A DNA stretch of 64,000 bases. Origin: CAYNLG01 sp964397995 (GTDB taxonomy: Bacteria; Planctomycetota; Phycisphaerae; FEN-1346). The position numbers and the translations under genes are program-made. This document shows positions 27,288 through 35,602 of the stretch, piece after piece; position 1 is the first letter of the stretch; each line of letters opens with the position of its first letter. The notes beneath the pieces are model-generated. The model saw only the letters and a list, made by a program, of their open reading frames with translations. It was not told the origin of the DNA and did not search any database. The stretch is taken from contig CAYNLG010000006.1 of the NCBI GenBank assembly GCA_964397995.1, forward strand, positions 15,621-79,620. The letters are read 5' to 3'.

Positions 27288-29446
27288 GCCACCTGCCGAC
27301 CAACCCGACGCCGGAGCCGCCGTCGGCGTGGCGGCGAATCCTCGGCCACAACGACATCGGTCTGGCCGCCGGCCTGGCGCTCGTGCTCGCGACGCTGCTC
27401 ATCCCCCTGCCCCCGCTGGTGCTGGACGTCCTGCTGGCGTGCAGCATCGCGGTGGCCGTCGGCACCATGGTCACGGTCCTCTCGACGCGCGAGTCGATCG
27501 AGCTCTCGACCTTCCCGTCGCTGCTGCTCTTCGTGACGCTCTTTCGGCTGTCGCTGAACGTGGCGTCGACGCGGCTGATTCTGCTGAACGCCGACGCCGG
27601 CGACATCATCGCCACCTTCGGCAACCTGGTCGCGGGCGGCAGCCTGACGATCGGCCTGGTGGTCTTCCTCATCCTCGTCATCATCCAGTTCGTCGTCATC
27701 ACCAAGGGCGCCGAACGCATCAGCGAAGTGGCCGCACGCTTCAACCTCGACGCCATGCCCGGCAAGCAGATGAGCATCGACGCCGACCTCAACGCCGGCC
27801 TCATCGGCGAGGAGGAGGCCCGCACCCGGCGCGACAAGATCCACCGCGAGAGCGAGTTCTACGGCGCCATGGACGGCGCCTCCAAGTTCATCCGAGGCGA
27901 TGCCGTCGCCGGCCTCATCATCACCGCCGTCAACCTGGTCGGCGGCATCATCGTCGGCCTGACGCGGGGCCTGTCGCTGACCCAGAGCCTCCAGACCTAC
28001 TCCGTGCTCGCCATCGGCGACGGCCTCGTCAGCCAGATCCCCGCCCTCATCATCTCCACCTCCGCCGGCTTCCTCATCTCCAAGACCCGCACCCAGGAGA
28101 ACCTGAGCCAGGACCTCGTCCGCCAGATGCTCGCGCGCAGCCGGCCGGTGGCCATCGCCGCCGGCCTGCTGGCCGCCATGGTCTTCGTCCCCGGGTTCCC
28201 GCGGGTGCCGTTCCTGGTCCTGGCGGGGGGGGCGGCCCTGCTGGCCCGCCACCTGGCCGCCAAGGAACGCGCCGACCGCGAGGCCACCGAGAAACCCGCC
28301 CCCCGGACCGAGTCCGACGAGGAGGCCGTCGAGCACCTCCTGGAGGTCGACCGCATCGCGGTCCTGGTGGGGACGCGGCTGATCAAGACGGTGGACCCGC
28401 GGCGGCAGGACAGCCTGTTCCACCGGATCGCCCCGCTCCGAAAACGCTTCGCCCGCGAGCTGGGGCTCGTCCTGCCGCTCATCCGCCTCCGCGACGACAT
28501 GGCCCTCGGCCCCAGCGACTACGCCATCCAGATCCACAACCACACCGTCGCCTCCGGCACGCTCGACCCGGACCGCCTGCTGGCCATGGACCCTGGCACC
28601 GTTCAGACGCCCCTCAAGGGCCGCACCTGCACCGAGCCCGTCTTCCACCTGCCGGCCCTCTGGATCGGCGCCGACCAGAAGGAAGAGGCCGAGCTGGCGG
28701 GCTACACGGTCGTGGACCCCGAGACGGTGCTCGTGACGCACCTCTCGGAGCTCCTGCGGGTCCACGCCCACGAGATCCTCAGCCGCGACGACGTCCAGCA
28801 CCTCGTCGACCGCCTCCGTGACCGCCAGCCGACGCTCGTCCAGGGCGTCGTCGGCGAGGCGGTCAGCCTGGGCCTCCTGCACCGGGTCCTCCAGACGCTG
28901 CTCAAGGACGGTATCCCGATCCGGAACCTGGGCCAGATTCTCGAGGCCCTCGGCGACACCGCCACACGCACCAAGGACCCGGCGATCCTGACCGAGATGG
29001 TCCGGAAGGCCCTGGTCCGGGCGATTACGGGGCAGCACACGGACGCGGCGGGGCGGATCCTGGCCCTGACGCTGAGCCCGTCGCTGGAGCACGACCTCCG
29101 CGAGAGCCTGGCCGCCGAGGGCGACGCCGAGGCCCTCCGCCTGCCGCCCGACCGGGCCCTGGACCTGGTGCGCCGGCTCCGCGAGGCGTGGACCCGGGCG
29201 ATGGAGGCCGGCCACGACAAGACCGTCCTCGTCTGCGACTACCGCCTCCGGCCGCACCTCGCCGCCTTACTCTCCAGACAGATGCCGGAACTGCCGATAC
29301 TCGCCTATGACGAGGTCGCCTCCGGAACCCCCATGGAGGCGGTGGGCACCGTGTCGCTCGGCGCGGGCGGCGTGGCCGGGGAGACACATCCATCGACGGG
29401 CGGTCCGGCCGCGGGGGCGCGGCCGGCGCCCGTAGCCGCAACCTGA
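27284..29446 (+). CDS. flhA: Flagellar type III export protein FlhA
   Basis: This 720-aa protein has eight N-terminal membrane segments and the FHIPEP-family signature RLSLNVASTRLILL (about 86-99). The cytoplasmic loop AMPGKQMSIDADLNAGLI is conserved. The large C-terminal domain (about 345-690) forms the nonameric docking ring for chaperone-substrate complexes. The last 30 residues are a Gly/Ala/Pro-rich tail. The GTG start overlaps flhB (GTGA). In many bacteria flhF and flhG follow; here a small membrane protein and fliA come next. Confidence 0.98.
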   Translation: MSHLPTNPTPEPPSAWRRILGHNDIGLAAGLALVLATLLIPLPPLVLDVLLACSIAVAVGTMVTVLSTRESIELSTFPSLLLFVTLFRLSLNVASTRLILLNADAGDIIATFGNLVAGGSLTIGLVVFLILVIIQFVVITKGAERISEVAARFNLDAMPGKQMSIDADLNAGLIGEEEARTRRDKIHRESEFYGAMDGASKFIRGDAVAGLIITAVNLVGGIIVGLTRGLSLTQSLQTYSVLAIGDGLVSQIPALIISTSAGFLISKTRTQENLSQDLVRQMLARSRPVAIAAGLLAAMVFVPGFPRVPFLVLAGGAALLARHLAAKERADREATEKPAPRTESDEEAVEHLLEVDRIAVLVGTRLIKTVDPRRQDSLFHRIAPLRKRFARELGLVLPLIRLRDDMALGPSDYAIQIHNHTVASGTLDPDRLLAMDPGTVQTPLKGRTCTEPVFHLPALWIGADQKEEAELAGYTVVDPETVLVTHLSELLRVHAHEILSRDDVQHLVDRLRDRQPTLVQGVVGEAVSLGLLHRVLQTLLKDGIPIRNLGQILEALGDTATRTKDPAILTEMVRKALVRAITGQHTDAAGRILALTLSPSLEHDLRESLAAEGDAEALRLPPDRALDLVRRLREAWTRAMEAGHDKTVLVCDYRLRPHLAALLSRQMPELPILAYDEVASGTPMEAVGTVSLGAGGVAGETHPSTGGPAAGARPAPVAAT

Positions 29447-29482
29447 CGAAGAGCGTGACTGCTGCCGAGGGGTTGGACCGGA

Positions 29483-29725
29483 GTGGACGTGAGACACGTG
29501 GCCGTCCGCGTGGCGGTATACGGGTTCCTCTTGCTGGCCGCCGTCGGCGCGCTGGCCGGCCACACTCCGTACGTCTGCAGCAAACGAGCCCTGGGGGGGG
29601 CCCTGATCCTGTTCATGCTGGTCCTGGTCGCGGGCCGGGCCGTGACGGCGGTGGCAGCCGACACCGTCGTCCATGGCGCCGCGCGCCGCGAGAAGGCGAG
29701 GAAGGCCGCCAGTGACACCCCGTAG
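29483..29725 (+). CDS. Small two-helix membrane protein between flhA and fliA
   Basis: This 80-aa protein has two hydrophobic helices (about 8-26 and 37-60) and a basic Ala-rich C-terminus. It starts at GTG and overlaps fliA by 14 nt, which supports that it is a real gene. No family is recognised. It occupies the place where flhF and flhG usually lie. It may be an envelope or regulatory factor for motility. Confidence 0.6.
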   Translation: MDVRHVAVRVAVYGFLLLAAVGALAGHTPYVCSKRALGGALILFMLVLVAGRAVTAVAADTVVHGAARREKARKAASDTP

Positions 29726-30494
29726 CGACGCCACCCTGCAGACCGACCCCCCCCCGGGCCTCGGCGCCCAAGCCGCCCGGGCCTACGGCTCCGGCAGCCG
29801 CGAGAGCCGCGAGAACCAGTGGGTCCTGGAGCACCTGCCCCTGGTCCACCACATCGTCCAGAAGGTCACGGCCCACCTGGACGCCCGCATCGAGCGGGAG
29901 GACCTCGTCCAGGCCGGCACGGTCGGCCTGATCCGCGCCGCCCGGGCCTACGACGAATCGCGCCACGCCGAGTTCAAGACCTACGCCTACATCCGCATCC
30001 GCGGCGCCGTCATCGACGAGCTGCGCAACCGCTCCTTCGCCCCCGCCACCATCCACCGGGCTCTCCGGGCCATCCGCGAGGCCCACGACGCCCTCGCCGC
30101 CGAGCTCGGACGGCAGCCCGACGACGAGCAGACCGCCGAGCGCGCCGGCCTCACCCTGAACCGCTATTACCACGTGCTGGAGGAGGCGCGGCGGCAGCAC
30201 TTCCTGTCGATCCACGGCCTGAGCGACGAGGGGCCCGCCCTGGCCGACCTCGTCCCCTGCGACACCAGCCCCTCGCCGGCCGGCCAGGCCGAGCGGGCTG
30301 AACTCCTGCGGCGCATGGCCCAGGCCGTCCGCGACCTTCCCGACCGCGACCGCCAGGTCGTCCTCCTCTATTACGAACGCGACCTCACCATGAAGGAGGT
30401 CGCCGCCGTCCTCGGCGTGACCGAGTCCCGCGTCAGCCAGATGCACGCGGCGGCCCTGTTCAAGCTCTCGGCGAAACTGAGGAGCGCCCCATGA
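29712..30494 (+). CDS. fliA: Flagellar sigma factor FliA (sigma-28)
   Basis: This 260-aa protein has sigma region 2 (HLPLVHHIVQKVTAHLDARIEREDLVQAGTVGLIRAARAYDESRHAEFKTYAYIRIRGA in short blocks, about 41-100), region 3 (AIREAHDALAAELGR) and region 4 with DLPDRDRQVVLLYYERDLTMKEVAAVLGVTESRVSQMH at about 210-250. Its length and DLVQAGTVGL match FliA/WhiG sigma factors. It should read the two sigma-28 promoters at 32226 and 32894. GTG at 29712 is chosen because it gives a normal N-terminus and overlaps the preceding gene. Confidence 0.96.
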   Translation: MTPRSDATLQTDPPPGLGAQAARAYGSGSRESRENQWVLEHLPLVHHIVQKVTAHLDARIEREDLVQAGTVGLIRAARAYDESRHAEFKTYAYIRIRGAVIDELRNRSFAPATIHRALRAIREAHDALAAELGRQPDDEQTAERAGLTLNRYYHVLEEARRQHFLSIHGLSDEGPALADLVPCDTSPSPAGQAERAELLRRMAQAVRDLPDRDRQVVLLYYERDLTMKEVAAVLGVTESRVSQMHAAALFKLSAKLRSAP

Positions 30495-30703
30495 CCCCTC
30501 CCAGCGACTATCTGGTGCGCGGCCCGGAGGACGTGGGCGAGGTGCGCGGGCTGCGGCCGGTGGGGCAGCAGGACGGCCGCGGCGCCCCTCGCCGCGACGC
30601 TCCCCCCCGCCGCCGACGCCGCGAGCCGGCCCCCGACCCGGCCGCCGACCGGACCGATCCGCCCGAACCCGACGAGACCCACGAAGTGGACACCCTGGCC
30701 TGA
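30491..30703 (+). CDS. Small basic/acidic protein of unknown function after fliA
   Basis: This 70-aa protein is rich in Pro, Arg, Asp and Glu and looks disordered. Its ATG overlaps the fliA stop, which is the main support for translation. No family is recognised. It could be a spacer or regulatory peptide in the fliA operon. Confidence 0.45.
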   Translation: MTPPSDYLVRGPEDVGEVRGLRPVGQQDGRGAPRRDAPPRRRRREPAPDPAADRTDPPEPDETHEVDTLA

Positions 30704-30721
30704 ACCGAAAGGACCCGACCC

Positions 30722-30985
30722 ATGGCCGCACCCGCCGCCGTCCTGAAACGCCACCGCATCAAGCCGGGCGACCCCTGCCGCCTGGCCGCCCCCGCTCATG
30801 CCTCGCCCCACACCCACCACGGCCCGCCCGCGCGGGTGGCCGTGGTGCGGACGGACCGGGACGGGGCCGTGCTGGAGGTGACGTGCGGGTGCGGGCGGAA
30901 AACGGTCCTGGAGTGCCGGTGGGCGACCCCGGAGGGAGCCGCCCCGGACCCGACCCCCAGCCCGAAGGAGAGCGAGGATGCGTAA
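30722..30985 (+). CDS. Small protein with a CxC...C motif, unknown function
   Basis: This 87-aa protein has a central His-rich turn (ASPHTHHGPP) and a beta-rich region AVLEVTCGCGRKTVLECRW with three Cys arranged CxC-x7-C, suggestive of a metal site. The N-terminal segment RHRIKPGDPCRL adds a fourth Cys. Its 3' end overlaps the next gene by 8 nt, which supports co-translation. The function is not known. Confidence 0.55.
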   Translation: MAAPAAVLKRHRIKPGDPCRLAAPAHASPHTHHGPPARVAVVRTDRDGAVLEVTCGCGRKTVLECRWATPEGAAPDPTPSPKESEDA

Positions 30986-31523
30986 CCTGACCCTGATCGC
31001 CGCGGCCGCCCTGGCCGCCGGCTGCACCGGCCTGAACCGCGACGGCGCAGGGCCGGAGCCGCTCTCGGCCCTGGCGAGCCCGCCGCCGGCCGAGGCCCCG
31101 TACCTGTCGCACATCGCGGTCGAGCGGAACCAGCCGGACGACCCGCCGCCCACGGCCGTCGAGAGCGCCCTGGTCTGGTCCGAGAAGTACGCCCAGGCCG
31201 TCGAGCAGCTCGCCCAGGTCCGCGAGGCCGCGCAGGCCACGGCCGAGGCCCAGCGCGGGCTCCAGGACAAGATCGCCGCCCTCCAGGCCGAGAACGTCCG
31301 CCTGAAGCAGGAACTCCAGGAAGCGAACGACCTGCTCGTGGACGTCCGCCAGGAGAACGCGAAGTGGAAGGAGAACGTCCTCGGATACCGGGACGAGCTG
31401 CGGCAGGCCCACCAAGTGGAGCTGGAGGCCCTGCTGAAGGTCCTGAAACTGCTGGGAGGCGAGGTGGTCCAGCCCGCGGCCGGGCAGGCCTCCGCGGCCG
31501 GGAGGCGTGCCGATGCGCCGTAG
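30978..31523 (+). CDS. Coiled-coil lipoprotein
   Basis: This 181-aa protein has a lipoprotein signal with lipobox LAAGC at about residues 12-16. A Pro-rich linker follows, then a long coiled coil (about 75-140: AVEQLAQVREAAQATAEAQR and following heptads). It is likely anchored in the outer or inner membrane. It is coupled to its neighbours by overlaps on both sides (8 nt with the CxC protein, 11 nt with the next lipoprotein), so the pair of lipoproteins probably works together in the flagellar envelope part. Confidence 0.7.
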   Translation: MRNLTLIAAAALAAGCTGLNRDGAGPEPLSALASPPPAEAPYLSHIAVERNQPDDPPPTAVESALVWSEKYAQAVEQLAQVREAAQATAEAQRGLQDKIAALQAENVRLKQELQEANDLLVDVRQENAKWKENVLGYRDELRQAHQVELEALLKVLKLLGGEVVQPAAGQASAAGRRADAP

Positions 31524-32202
31524 CGCGGCCGTTATCCTGGCGTGCGCGGCGCTGGCCGCGGCGGCGGGCGGGTGCTTCAACGGGGCCGACCGTGCCACCG
31601 GCACCGTCGCCCACTATGCCGCCCCCCTCGACCGGCTGACCGCCCCGCGGCGGGTGGCCCTGCTGGCCCTGGCCAACGCCAGCGACTGCCCCTGCGTGGT
31701 CCAGCCGATGACGGAAGAGCTGTACCGGGCGATCCAGGGGCGGCGGGCGTTCCACGTCCGGGTGGTGCCCCTGCCGTCCGGGTGCAGCCGCCCGGCCGCC
31801 TCCGACGCCGCCCCGGACGGGCGAGCCCGCGGGTGCGGCCTGACGCTGCGGCAGATCGCCGACCTGCGGCGCGACCTGGGCGCCGACGCCGCCCTCCTCG
31901 GCTCGGTCACCCACTTCCACCCGTACCCGCAGCTCCAGATCGGCCTGTACCTGCAGCTCGTGGACCTGCGGGACGGGAAGCTCCTCTGGGGCGTCGACCA
32001 CGTCTGGGACGCCGGTGACCGCGACACCTGCGACCGCATCCGGGCCTGGCACAAGCGCGACGTCGGCTGCGAAGGCGATGCCGACCAGTGGCACCTGGCC
32101 ACGATGAGCCCGCGCCGGTTCAAGCAGTTCGTCGCGTGGGAAGTGGCCCGGACGCTGCCCGACCCGACGGAGGCCAAGGTGGCCGCCCGGACCGGGCCGT
32201 AA
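31513..32202 (+). CDS. Lipoprotein with CsgG/LpoB-like fold features
   Basis: This 229-aa protein has a lipobox AGGC at about residue 21. The mature part shows the pattern RVALLALANASDCPCVVQPMTEELYRAI, then RRDLGADAALLGSVTHFHPYPQLQIGLYLQLVDLRDGKLLWG. This resembles the small anticodon-binding-like fold of CsgG, LpoB and FlgT N-terminal domains. Such proteins stabilise envelope machines, including the H/T rings of some flagella. Family placement is by eye only. ATG 31513 is preferred to GTG 31507 because it overlaps the preceding stop and leaves a normal signal. It is the last gene before a sigma-28 promoter. Confidence 0.6.
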   Translation: MRRSAAVILACAALAAAAGGCFNGADRATGTVAHYAAPLDRLTAPRRVALLALANASDCPCVVQPMTEELYRAIQGRRAFHVRVVPLPSGCSRPAASDAAPDGRARGCGLTLRQIADLRRDLGADAALLGSVTHFHPYPQLQIGLYLQLVDLRDGKLLWGVDHVWDAGDRDTCDRIRAWHKRDVGCEGDADQWHLATMSPRRFKQFVAWEVARTLPDPTEAKVAARTGP

Positions 32203-32225
32203 GGCCGGCGGCGACCGAAACGGGC

Positions 32226-32252
32226 TCAAGTTCACGGGATTTCACGCGATAA
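32226..32252 (+). promoter_or_regulatory. Sigma-28 (FliA) promoter of the flgM-like gene
   Basis: TCAAGTTC, eleven bases, CGCGATAA. The consensus is TAAAGTTT-N11-GCCGATAA; spacing is exact and the -10 keeps CGATAA. Transcription would start near 32259, with GCGGAGG about 9 nt before the flgM-like ATG at 32292. Confidence 0.8.
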
Positions 32253-32291
32253 TAGGCACCGGAGCACGGACGCAAGCGGAGGCGCACCCCC

Positions 32292-32579
32292 ATGCAGGTC
32301 GAACGGACGCACGGACTGGACCCCCTGAACGTCCCGAACGGGTCGAAGCCTTTGCCTCGGCCCGCCGCGGCGGGGCCGATTGACGAGGCCGCGCGGCCCG
32401 AGGCCGCCGACGCCCCGGCCGACGCCGCCGTCCAGCCGCTGGCGGCCCAAGCGGCCGCCGCGCCCGAGGTGCGGCCGGACGCCGTCGCGGAGGCCCGGCG
32501 CCTCATCGAATCAGGCGACCTGGACACGCCGGAAGCGGCCCGGAAGGCGGCCGAACGGCTTCTGGACCTCGGTATCTAG
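32292..32579 (+). CDS. flgM: FlgM-like anti-sigma-28 factor
   Basis: This 95-aa protein has a disordered Ala/Pro-rich N-terminal two thirds. The C-terminal part (about 61-94) reads VRPDAVAEARRLIESGDLDTPEAARKAAERLLDLG. It fits the FlgM sigma-binding domain pattern (R-x-x-V-A-x-x-x-x-x-I-x-x-G-x-Y-x-x-x-x-x-x-I-A-x-x-L-L), except that the usual Tyr is Asp. FlgM holds FliA inactive until it is exported through the finished hook. A sigma-28 promoter in front, a good ribosome binding site and an intrinsic terminator behind give a complete monocistronic unit. The assignment rests on this pattern plus context. Confidence 0.8.
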   Translation: MQVERTHGLDPLNVPNGSKPLPRPAAAGPIDEAARPEAADAPADAAVQPLAAQAAAAPEVRPDAVAEARRLIESGDLDTPEAARKAAERLLDLGI

Positions 32580-32609
32580 CGCTTCTTACCCACACAGCCA
32601 CAACATCTT

Positions 32610-32638
32610 GGGGTCCGGCTCCGGCCGGGCCCCTTTTT
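32610..32638 (+). terminator. Intrinsic terminator after flgM
   Basis: GGGGTCCGGC, a TCCG loop, GCCGGGCCCC (one G-U pair, otherwise a perfect 10-bp stem), then TTTTT. It lies 31 nt after the flgM stop and separates this unit from the flagellin gene. Confidence 0.9.
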
Positions 32639-32893
32639 GCTGCGCCCGCGCGGGGGAGAGTATACGTGCCGCCCGCAGGTCGTCGTGCGCGGCCAAGGCC
32701 GGGCGGAGGAAGGCGGGCGTATGGTGCCCCCCGAGGTTCCCAGCCTCGCGGGGCATTTTGACGCGATGGCGTACGCGCCGCGCGCTTTGCGCCACGCTTT
32801 TCGTATACTGCCGGGTCGCCGCTCATCTCCTGAAGTGCCGAATTCGGCGTCATAGGGGCAGGAAAGGCCCCGATGTTAATTTAGGGAAGTTCC

Positions 32894-32920
32894 TAAAGTT
32901 ACGACAAGGGGGCTCGATAA
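32894..32920 (+). promoter_or_regulatory. Sigma-28 (FliA) promoter of the flagellin gene
   Basis: TAAAGTTA, eleven bases, CTCGATAA: the -35 matches 7 of 8 and the -10 keeps CGATAA with exact spacing. The predicted start is near 32927, giving a leader of about 90 nt. The 230 nt between the flgM terminator and this promoter show only a 12-bp palindrome (GCCGAATTCGGC, 32837-32848). Confidence 0.93.
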
Positions 32921-32937
32921 TGAAGCCTGAACCAAGG

Positions 32938-32985
32938 CCCCGGCCGGGCGGCCGGGGATATGGCATGGGCTGCTGGGGCCCGTGC
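32938..32985 (+). promoter_or_regulatory. Structured flagellin mRNA leader (two hairpins)
   Basis: Two stems lie in the predicted leader: CCCCGGCC-GGGC-GGCCGGGG at 32938-32957 and GCATGGGC-N7-GCCCGTGC at 32963-32985 (one G-U pair). GAAGCCTG at 32922-32929 could close both with CAGGCTTC at 32993-33000, but most of that 5' arm may lie upstream of the transcript start. The ribosome binding site AGGGAGAGG follows directly. Confidence 0.5.
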
Positions 32986-33017
32986 GAAATCGCAGGCTTC
33001 TTTAGGGAGAGGATCAC

Positions 33018-33836
33018 ATGCTGGCAATCAAGAACAACCTCATGTCGGAAAACGCCGCCCGATTCGTGGCCAAGTCGTACGACCAACTGGCCAAGAGCGT
33101 CGAGCGGCTGTCGTCCGGTCTCCGCATCAACGGTGCGGCGGACGACGCGGCCGGTCTGGCCGTGCGGGAGATCATGCGTTCGGACATCCAGGTCCTCCGG
33201 CAGGCCGCCCGGAACGGCCAGGATGCCATCAGCCTCCTCCAGACCGCCGAAGGCGCGATGCAGGTCATCGACGAGGCCCTCGTCCGCATGAAGGAGCTCG
33301 CCACCCAGTCCGCCAACGGCTCGTACAACGACGACCAGCGGGAGCTGATGGACGGTGAGTTCCAGGAGATGGCCAACGAGATCGAGCGCATCGCCACCAG
33401 CACCGCCTTCAACGGCATCGACCTCCTGAGCGGCGCGAGCACCGTCAGTGTCCATGTCGGCACCGCCAACGACGCCGACGACAAGGTCAGCATCTCGCTC
33501 GTCGACGTCACCAAGAGCGGCCTCGGCATCGACGCCCTGGCGATCCAATCGCTGGCCAGCGCCCAGGGCGCCCTGGCGACCATCGACGCGGCCATCAACC
33601 TCAAGGACTCCGCCCGCGCCGCGTTCGGTTACAAGATGAACCGGCTCGAGCAGACCATCGAGGTCCTCAACGTCCAGGCCGAGAACCTGGCCACCGCCGA
33701 AAGCCGCATCTCCGACGTCGACGTCGCCACCGAGATGAGCAAGCTGACCCGGACCCAGGTCGTGACCCAGGCCGGCGTCGCGATGCTCGCCCAGGCCAAC
33801 ACCATGCCCCAGCTCGCCCTGTCGCTGCTGCGGTAG
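33018..33836 (+). CDS. fliC: Flagellin
   Basis: This 272-aa protein has the flagellin N-terminal D0/D1 signature LAKSVERLSSGLRINGAADDAAGLAVRE (about 25-52) and ISLLQTAEGAMQVIDEALVRMKELATQSANG. The C-terminal domain has QTIEVLNVQAENLATAESRISDVDVATEM and ends QANTMPQLALSLLR. It has almost no D2/D3 surface domain, so it is a minimal flagellin. It starts MLAIKNNLMS where many start MAxxINTN. It forms the filament after export with FliS as chaperone. It is driven by a sigma-28 promoter and is followed by a strong hairpin. Confidence 0.98.
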   Translation: MLAIKNNLMSENAARFVAKSYDQLAKSVERLSSGLRINGAADDAAGLAVREIMRSDIQVLRQAARNGQDAISLLQTAEGAMQVIDEALVRMKELATQSANGSYNDDQRELMDGEFQEMANEIERIATSTAFNGIDLLSGASTVSVHVGTANDADDKVSISLVDVTKSGLGIDALAIQSLASAQGALATIDAAINLKDSARAAFGYKMNRLEQTIEVLNVQAENLATAESRISDVDVATEMSKLTRTQVVTQAGVAMLAQANTMPQLALSLLR

Positions 33837-33856
33837 AGGCCTTAACCTCCACCGGC

Positions 33857-33901
33857 GAAGGTGGCCCGGCCCGGACGCCAACCCCCGGCCGGGCCGCCTT
33901 C
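33857..33901 (+). terminator. Strong hairpin after flagellin (terminator or mRNA stabiliser)
   Basis: GAAGGTGGCCCGGCC and GGCCGGGCCGCCTTC form a 15-bp stem (one G-U) around a 15-nt loop, 20 nt after the flagellin stop. There is no T run, so it may be a processing or stability element that reduces expression of the downstream fliD relative to flagellin. Confidence 0.55.
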
Positions 33902-33956
33902 CCGGGCGGAGTCTCCTTCGCCGGCGGGCCCCCGGGCCCGCACCAGGAGCACGCCC

Positions 33957-35576
33957 ATGGCCTCCATCGCCATGCCCGGCATCCAGACGGGCATCGACAC
34001 CGCCGCCATCGTCGAGCAACTCCTGCTCGTGGCACGGCGGCCGGTGGCGATGCTCGAGACCCGCCGCGACCTCTGGCAGGCCCGGGTCGACGCCCTCGAC
34101 ACCCTCGAGACGCGTCTCTCGGCCGTCCAGGACGCCGCCGAGGCCCTCCGCACGACCGGCGCCATTGCCGAGTACGCGACCGCCTCGACCGACGAGACCG
34201 TCCTGACGGCCTCGGCCGGCTCCGGCGCCGGCGAAGGCGCCCACACCGTTGTCATCAACCGGCTGGCCGCCGGCGACCGCAAGATCCACGACGGCCTGGC
34301 CTCCGCCGACGCCCTCGTCGGCGCCGGCCGCCTCGCCTTCACCTACGACGGCCAGACCTACACCATCGACACCGACGCCGAGACCACCCTCGAAGACCTC
34401 CGCGACGTCATCAATCACAGCGCCGCCGGCAACGCCGTCACCGCCAGCCTCCTGGAGTACGACGCGGGGGGCGGCCAGGCGGTCCACCTGGTTCTGGCCG
34501 GCAACGACACCGGCGCCGACTACGCCGTCACCGTCGAGGACGGCCAGACCACCCTCGCGGGGTTCACCTCCGACACCTTCACCACCACCCAAGCGGCCCA
34601 GGACGCCCAGATCCGCATCGACGGCTACCCCGACGGGGCCTGGATCACCCGGAGCACCAACACCGTCGACGACGTCCTGCCGGGCGTCACGCTGAGCCTC
34701 CACGCCACGGGCGAGGCCCGCCTCAGCCTGACGCGCGACACCGAGGCCCTGAAAGGGAAGCTCAGCGACCTGGTCGACGCCTACAACGCCGTGGTCTCCT
34801 ACGCCCGGGACCGGACCGCCTGGGACGAGACCACCGAGACCGCCGGCATCCTGATGGGCGAGTTCGCCGTCAGCCACGTCCGGACGACCCTCCGGACCCC
34901 CTTCATCGAAACCGCCACCGGGTTCCTGGGCGGCAGCGACCCCTTCTCCCTGGCCGCCGACCTCGGCCTGAGCACCGACGGCCAGGGCCGGCTCGAACTC
35001 GACGAGGAGGCCCTCGACGAGGCCCTCGACGAGAACTACCTGGCCGTGCTCGCGCTGCTCGGGGCCGACCGCACCGGCGACTCCGATTCGGCCGACATCA
35101 CCTTCTACGCGGCCGCCACCCAGACCACCCCCGGCACGTACGACGTCGAGGCGGTCTTCGACGCGGGCACGCTCGTCTCGGCCCGTTTCAAGCTGGCGAG
35201 CGAAGGCGCCGGCGCGTGGCGCGACGCCACCGTCGACGGCACCCGCATCCGCGGCACCGTCGGCCAGGCCGAGCAAGGCCTGTACCTGAACGCGACCTAC
35301 GGCGGGACCGGCACCCTCACGGCCCAGGTCCGCGTCCGCCAGGGCATCGGCGGCCGCCTGTACGACCTCTGCGAGGCACTGCTGGACCCGACCGACGGGA
35401 CCCTGGCGATGACCGGCGACCGGTACCAGGGGACCATCGACAGCATCGAGGACTCGATCGAGCGCCAGGAGGACCGCCTCACGCGAGAGGAGGCGCGCCT
35501 GCGGGCGAAGTTCGCCCGGCTCGAAACGGCCCTGACCCTGCTCGAGGCGCAGCGCAGCGCCATCGCCATGGGATGA
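33957..35576 (+). CDS. fliD: Flagellar filament cap protein FliD
   Basis: This 539-aa protein has the FliD N-terminal motif MPGIQTGIDTAAIVEQLLLV (about 7-26) and the family block KGKLSDLVDAYNAVVSYAR (about 263-281). A C-terminal coiled coil follows, with DSIEDSIERQEDRLTREEARLRAKFARLETAL. The central part is Thr/Asp/Gly rich, as in secreted caps. FliD caps the filament and guides flagellin polymerisation. The ATG 33957 has AGGAG at good distance; upstream in-frame starts would lie in the post-flagellin hairpin. Confidence 0.96.
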   Translation: MASIAMPGIQTGIDTAAIVEQLLLVARRPVAMLETRRDLWQARVDALDTLETRLSAVQDAAEALRTTGAIAEYATASTDETVLTASAGSGAGEGAHTVVINRLAAGDRKIHDGLASADALVGAGRLAFTYDGQTYTIDTDAETTLEDLRDVINHSAAGNAVTASLLEYDAGGGQAVHLVLAGNDTGADYAVTVEDGQTTLAGFTSDTFTTTQAAQDAQIRIDGYPDGAWITRSTNTVDDVLPGVTLSLHATGEARLSLTRDTEALKGKLSDLVDAYNAVVSYARDRTAWDETTETAGILMGEFAVSHVRTTLRTPFIETATGFLGGSDPFSLAADLGLSTDGQGRLELDEEALDEALDENYLAVLALLGADRTGDSDSADITFYAAATQTTPGTYDVEAVFDAGTLVSARFKLASEGAGAWRDATVDGTRIRGTVGQAEQGLYLNATYGGTGTLTAQVRVRQGIGGRLYDLCEALLDPTDGTLAMTGDRYQGTIDSIEDSIERQEDRLTREEARLRAKFARLETALTLLEAQRSAIAMG

Positions 35577-35602
35577 CGGGCCGCACCAAACCGGAGGGGA
35601 TC

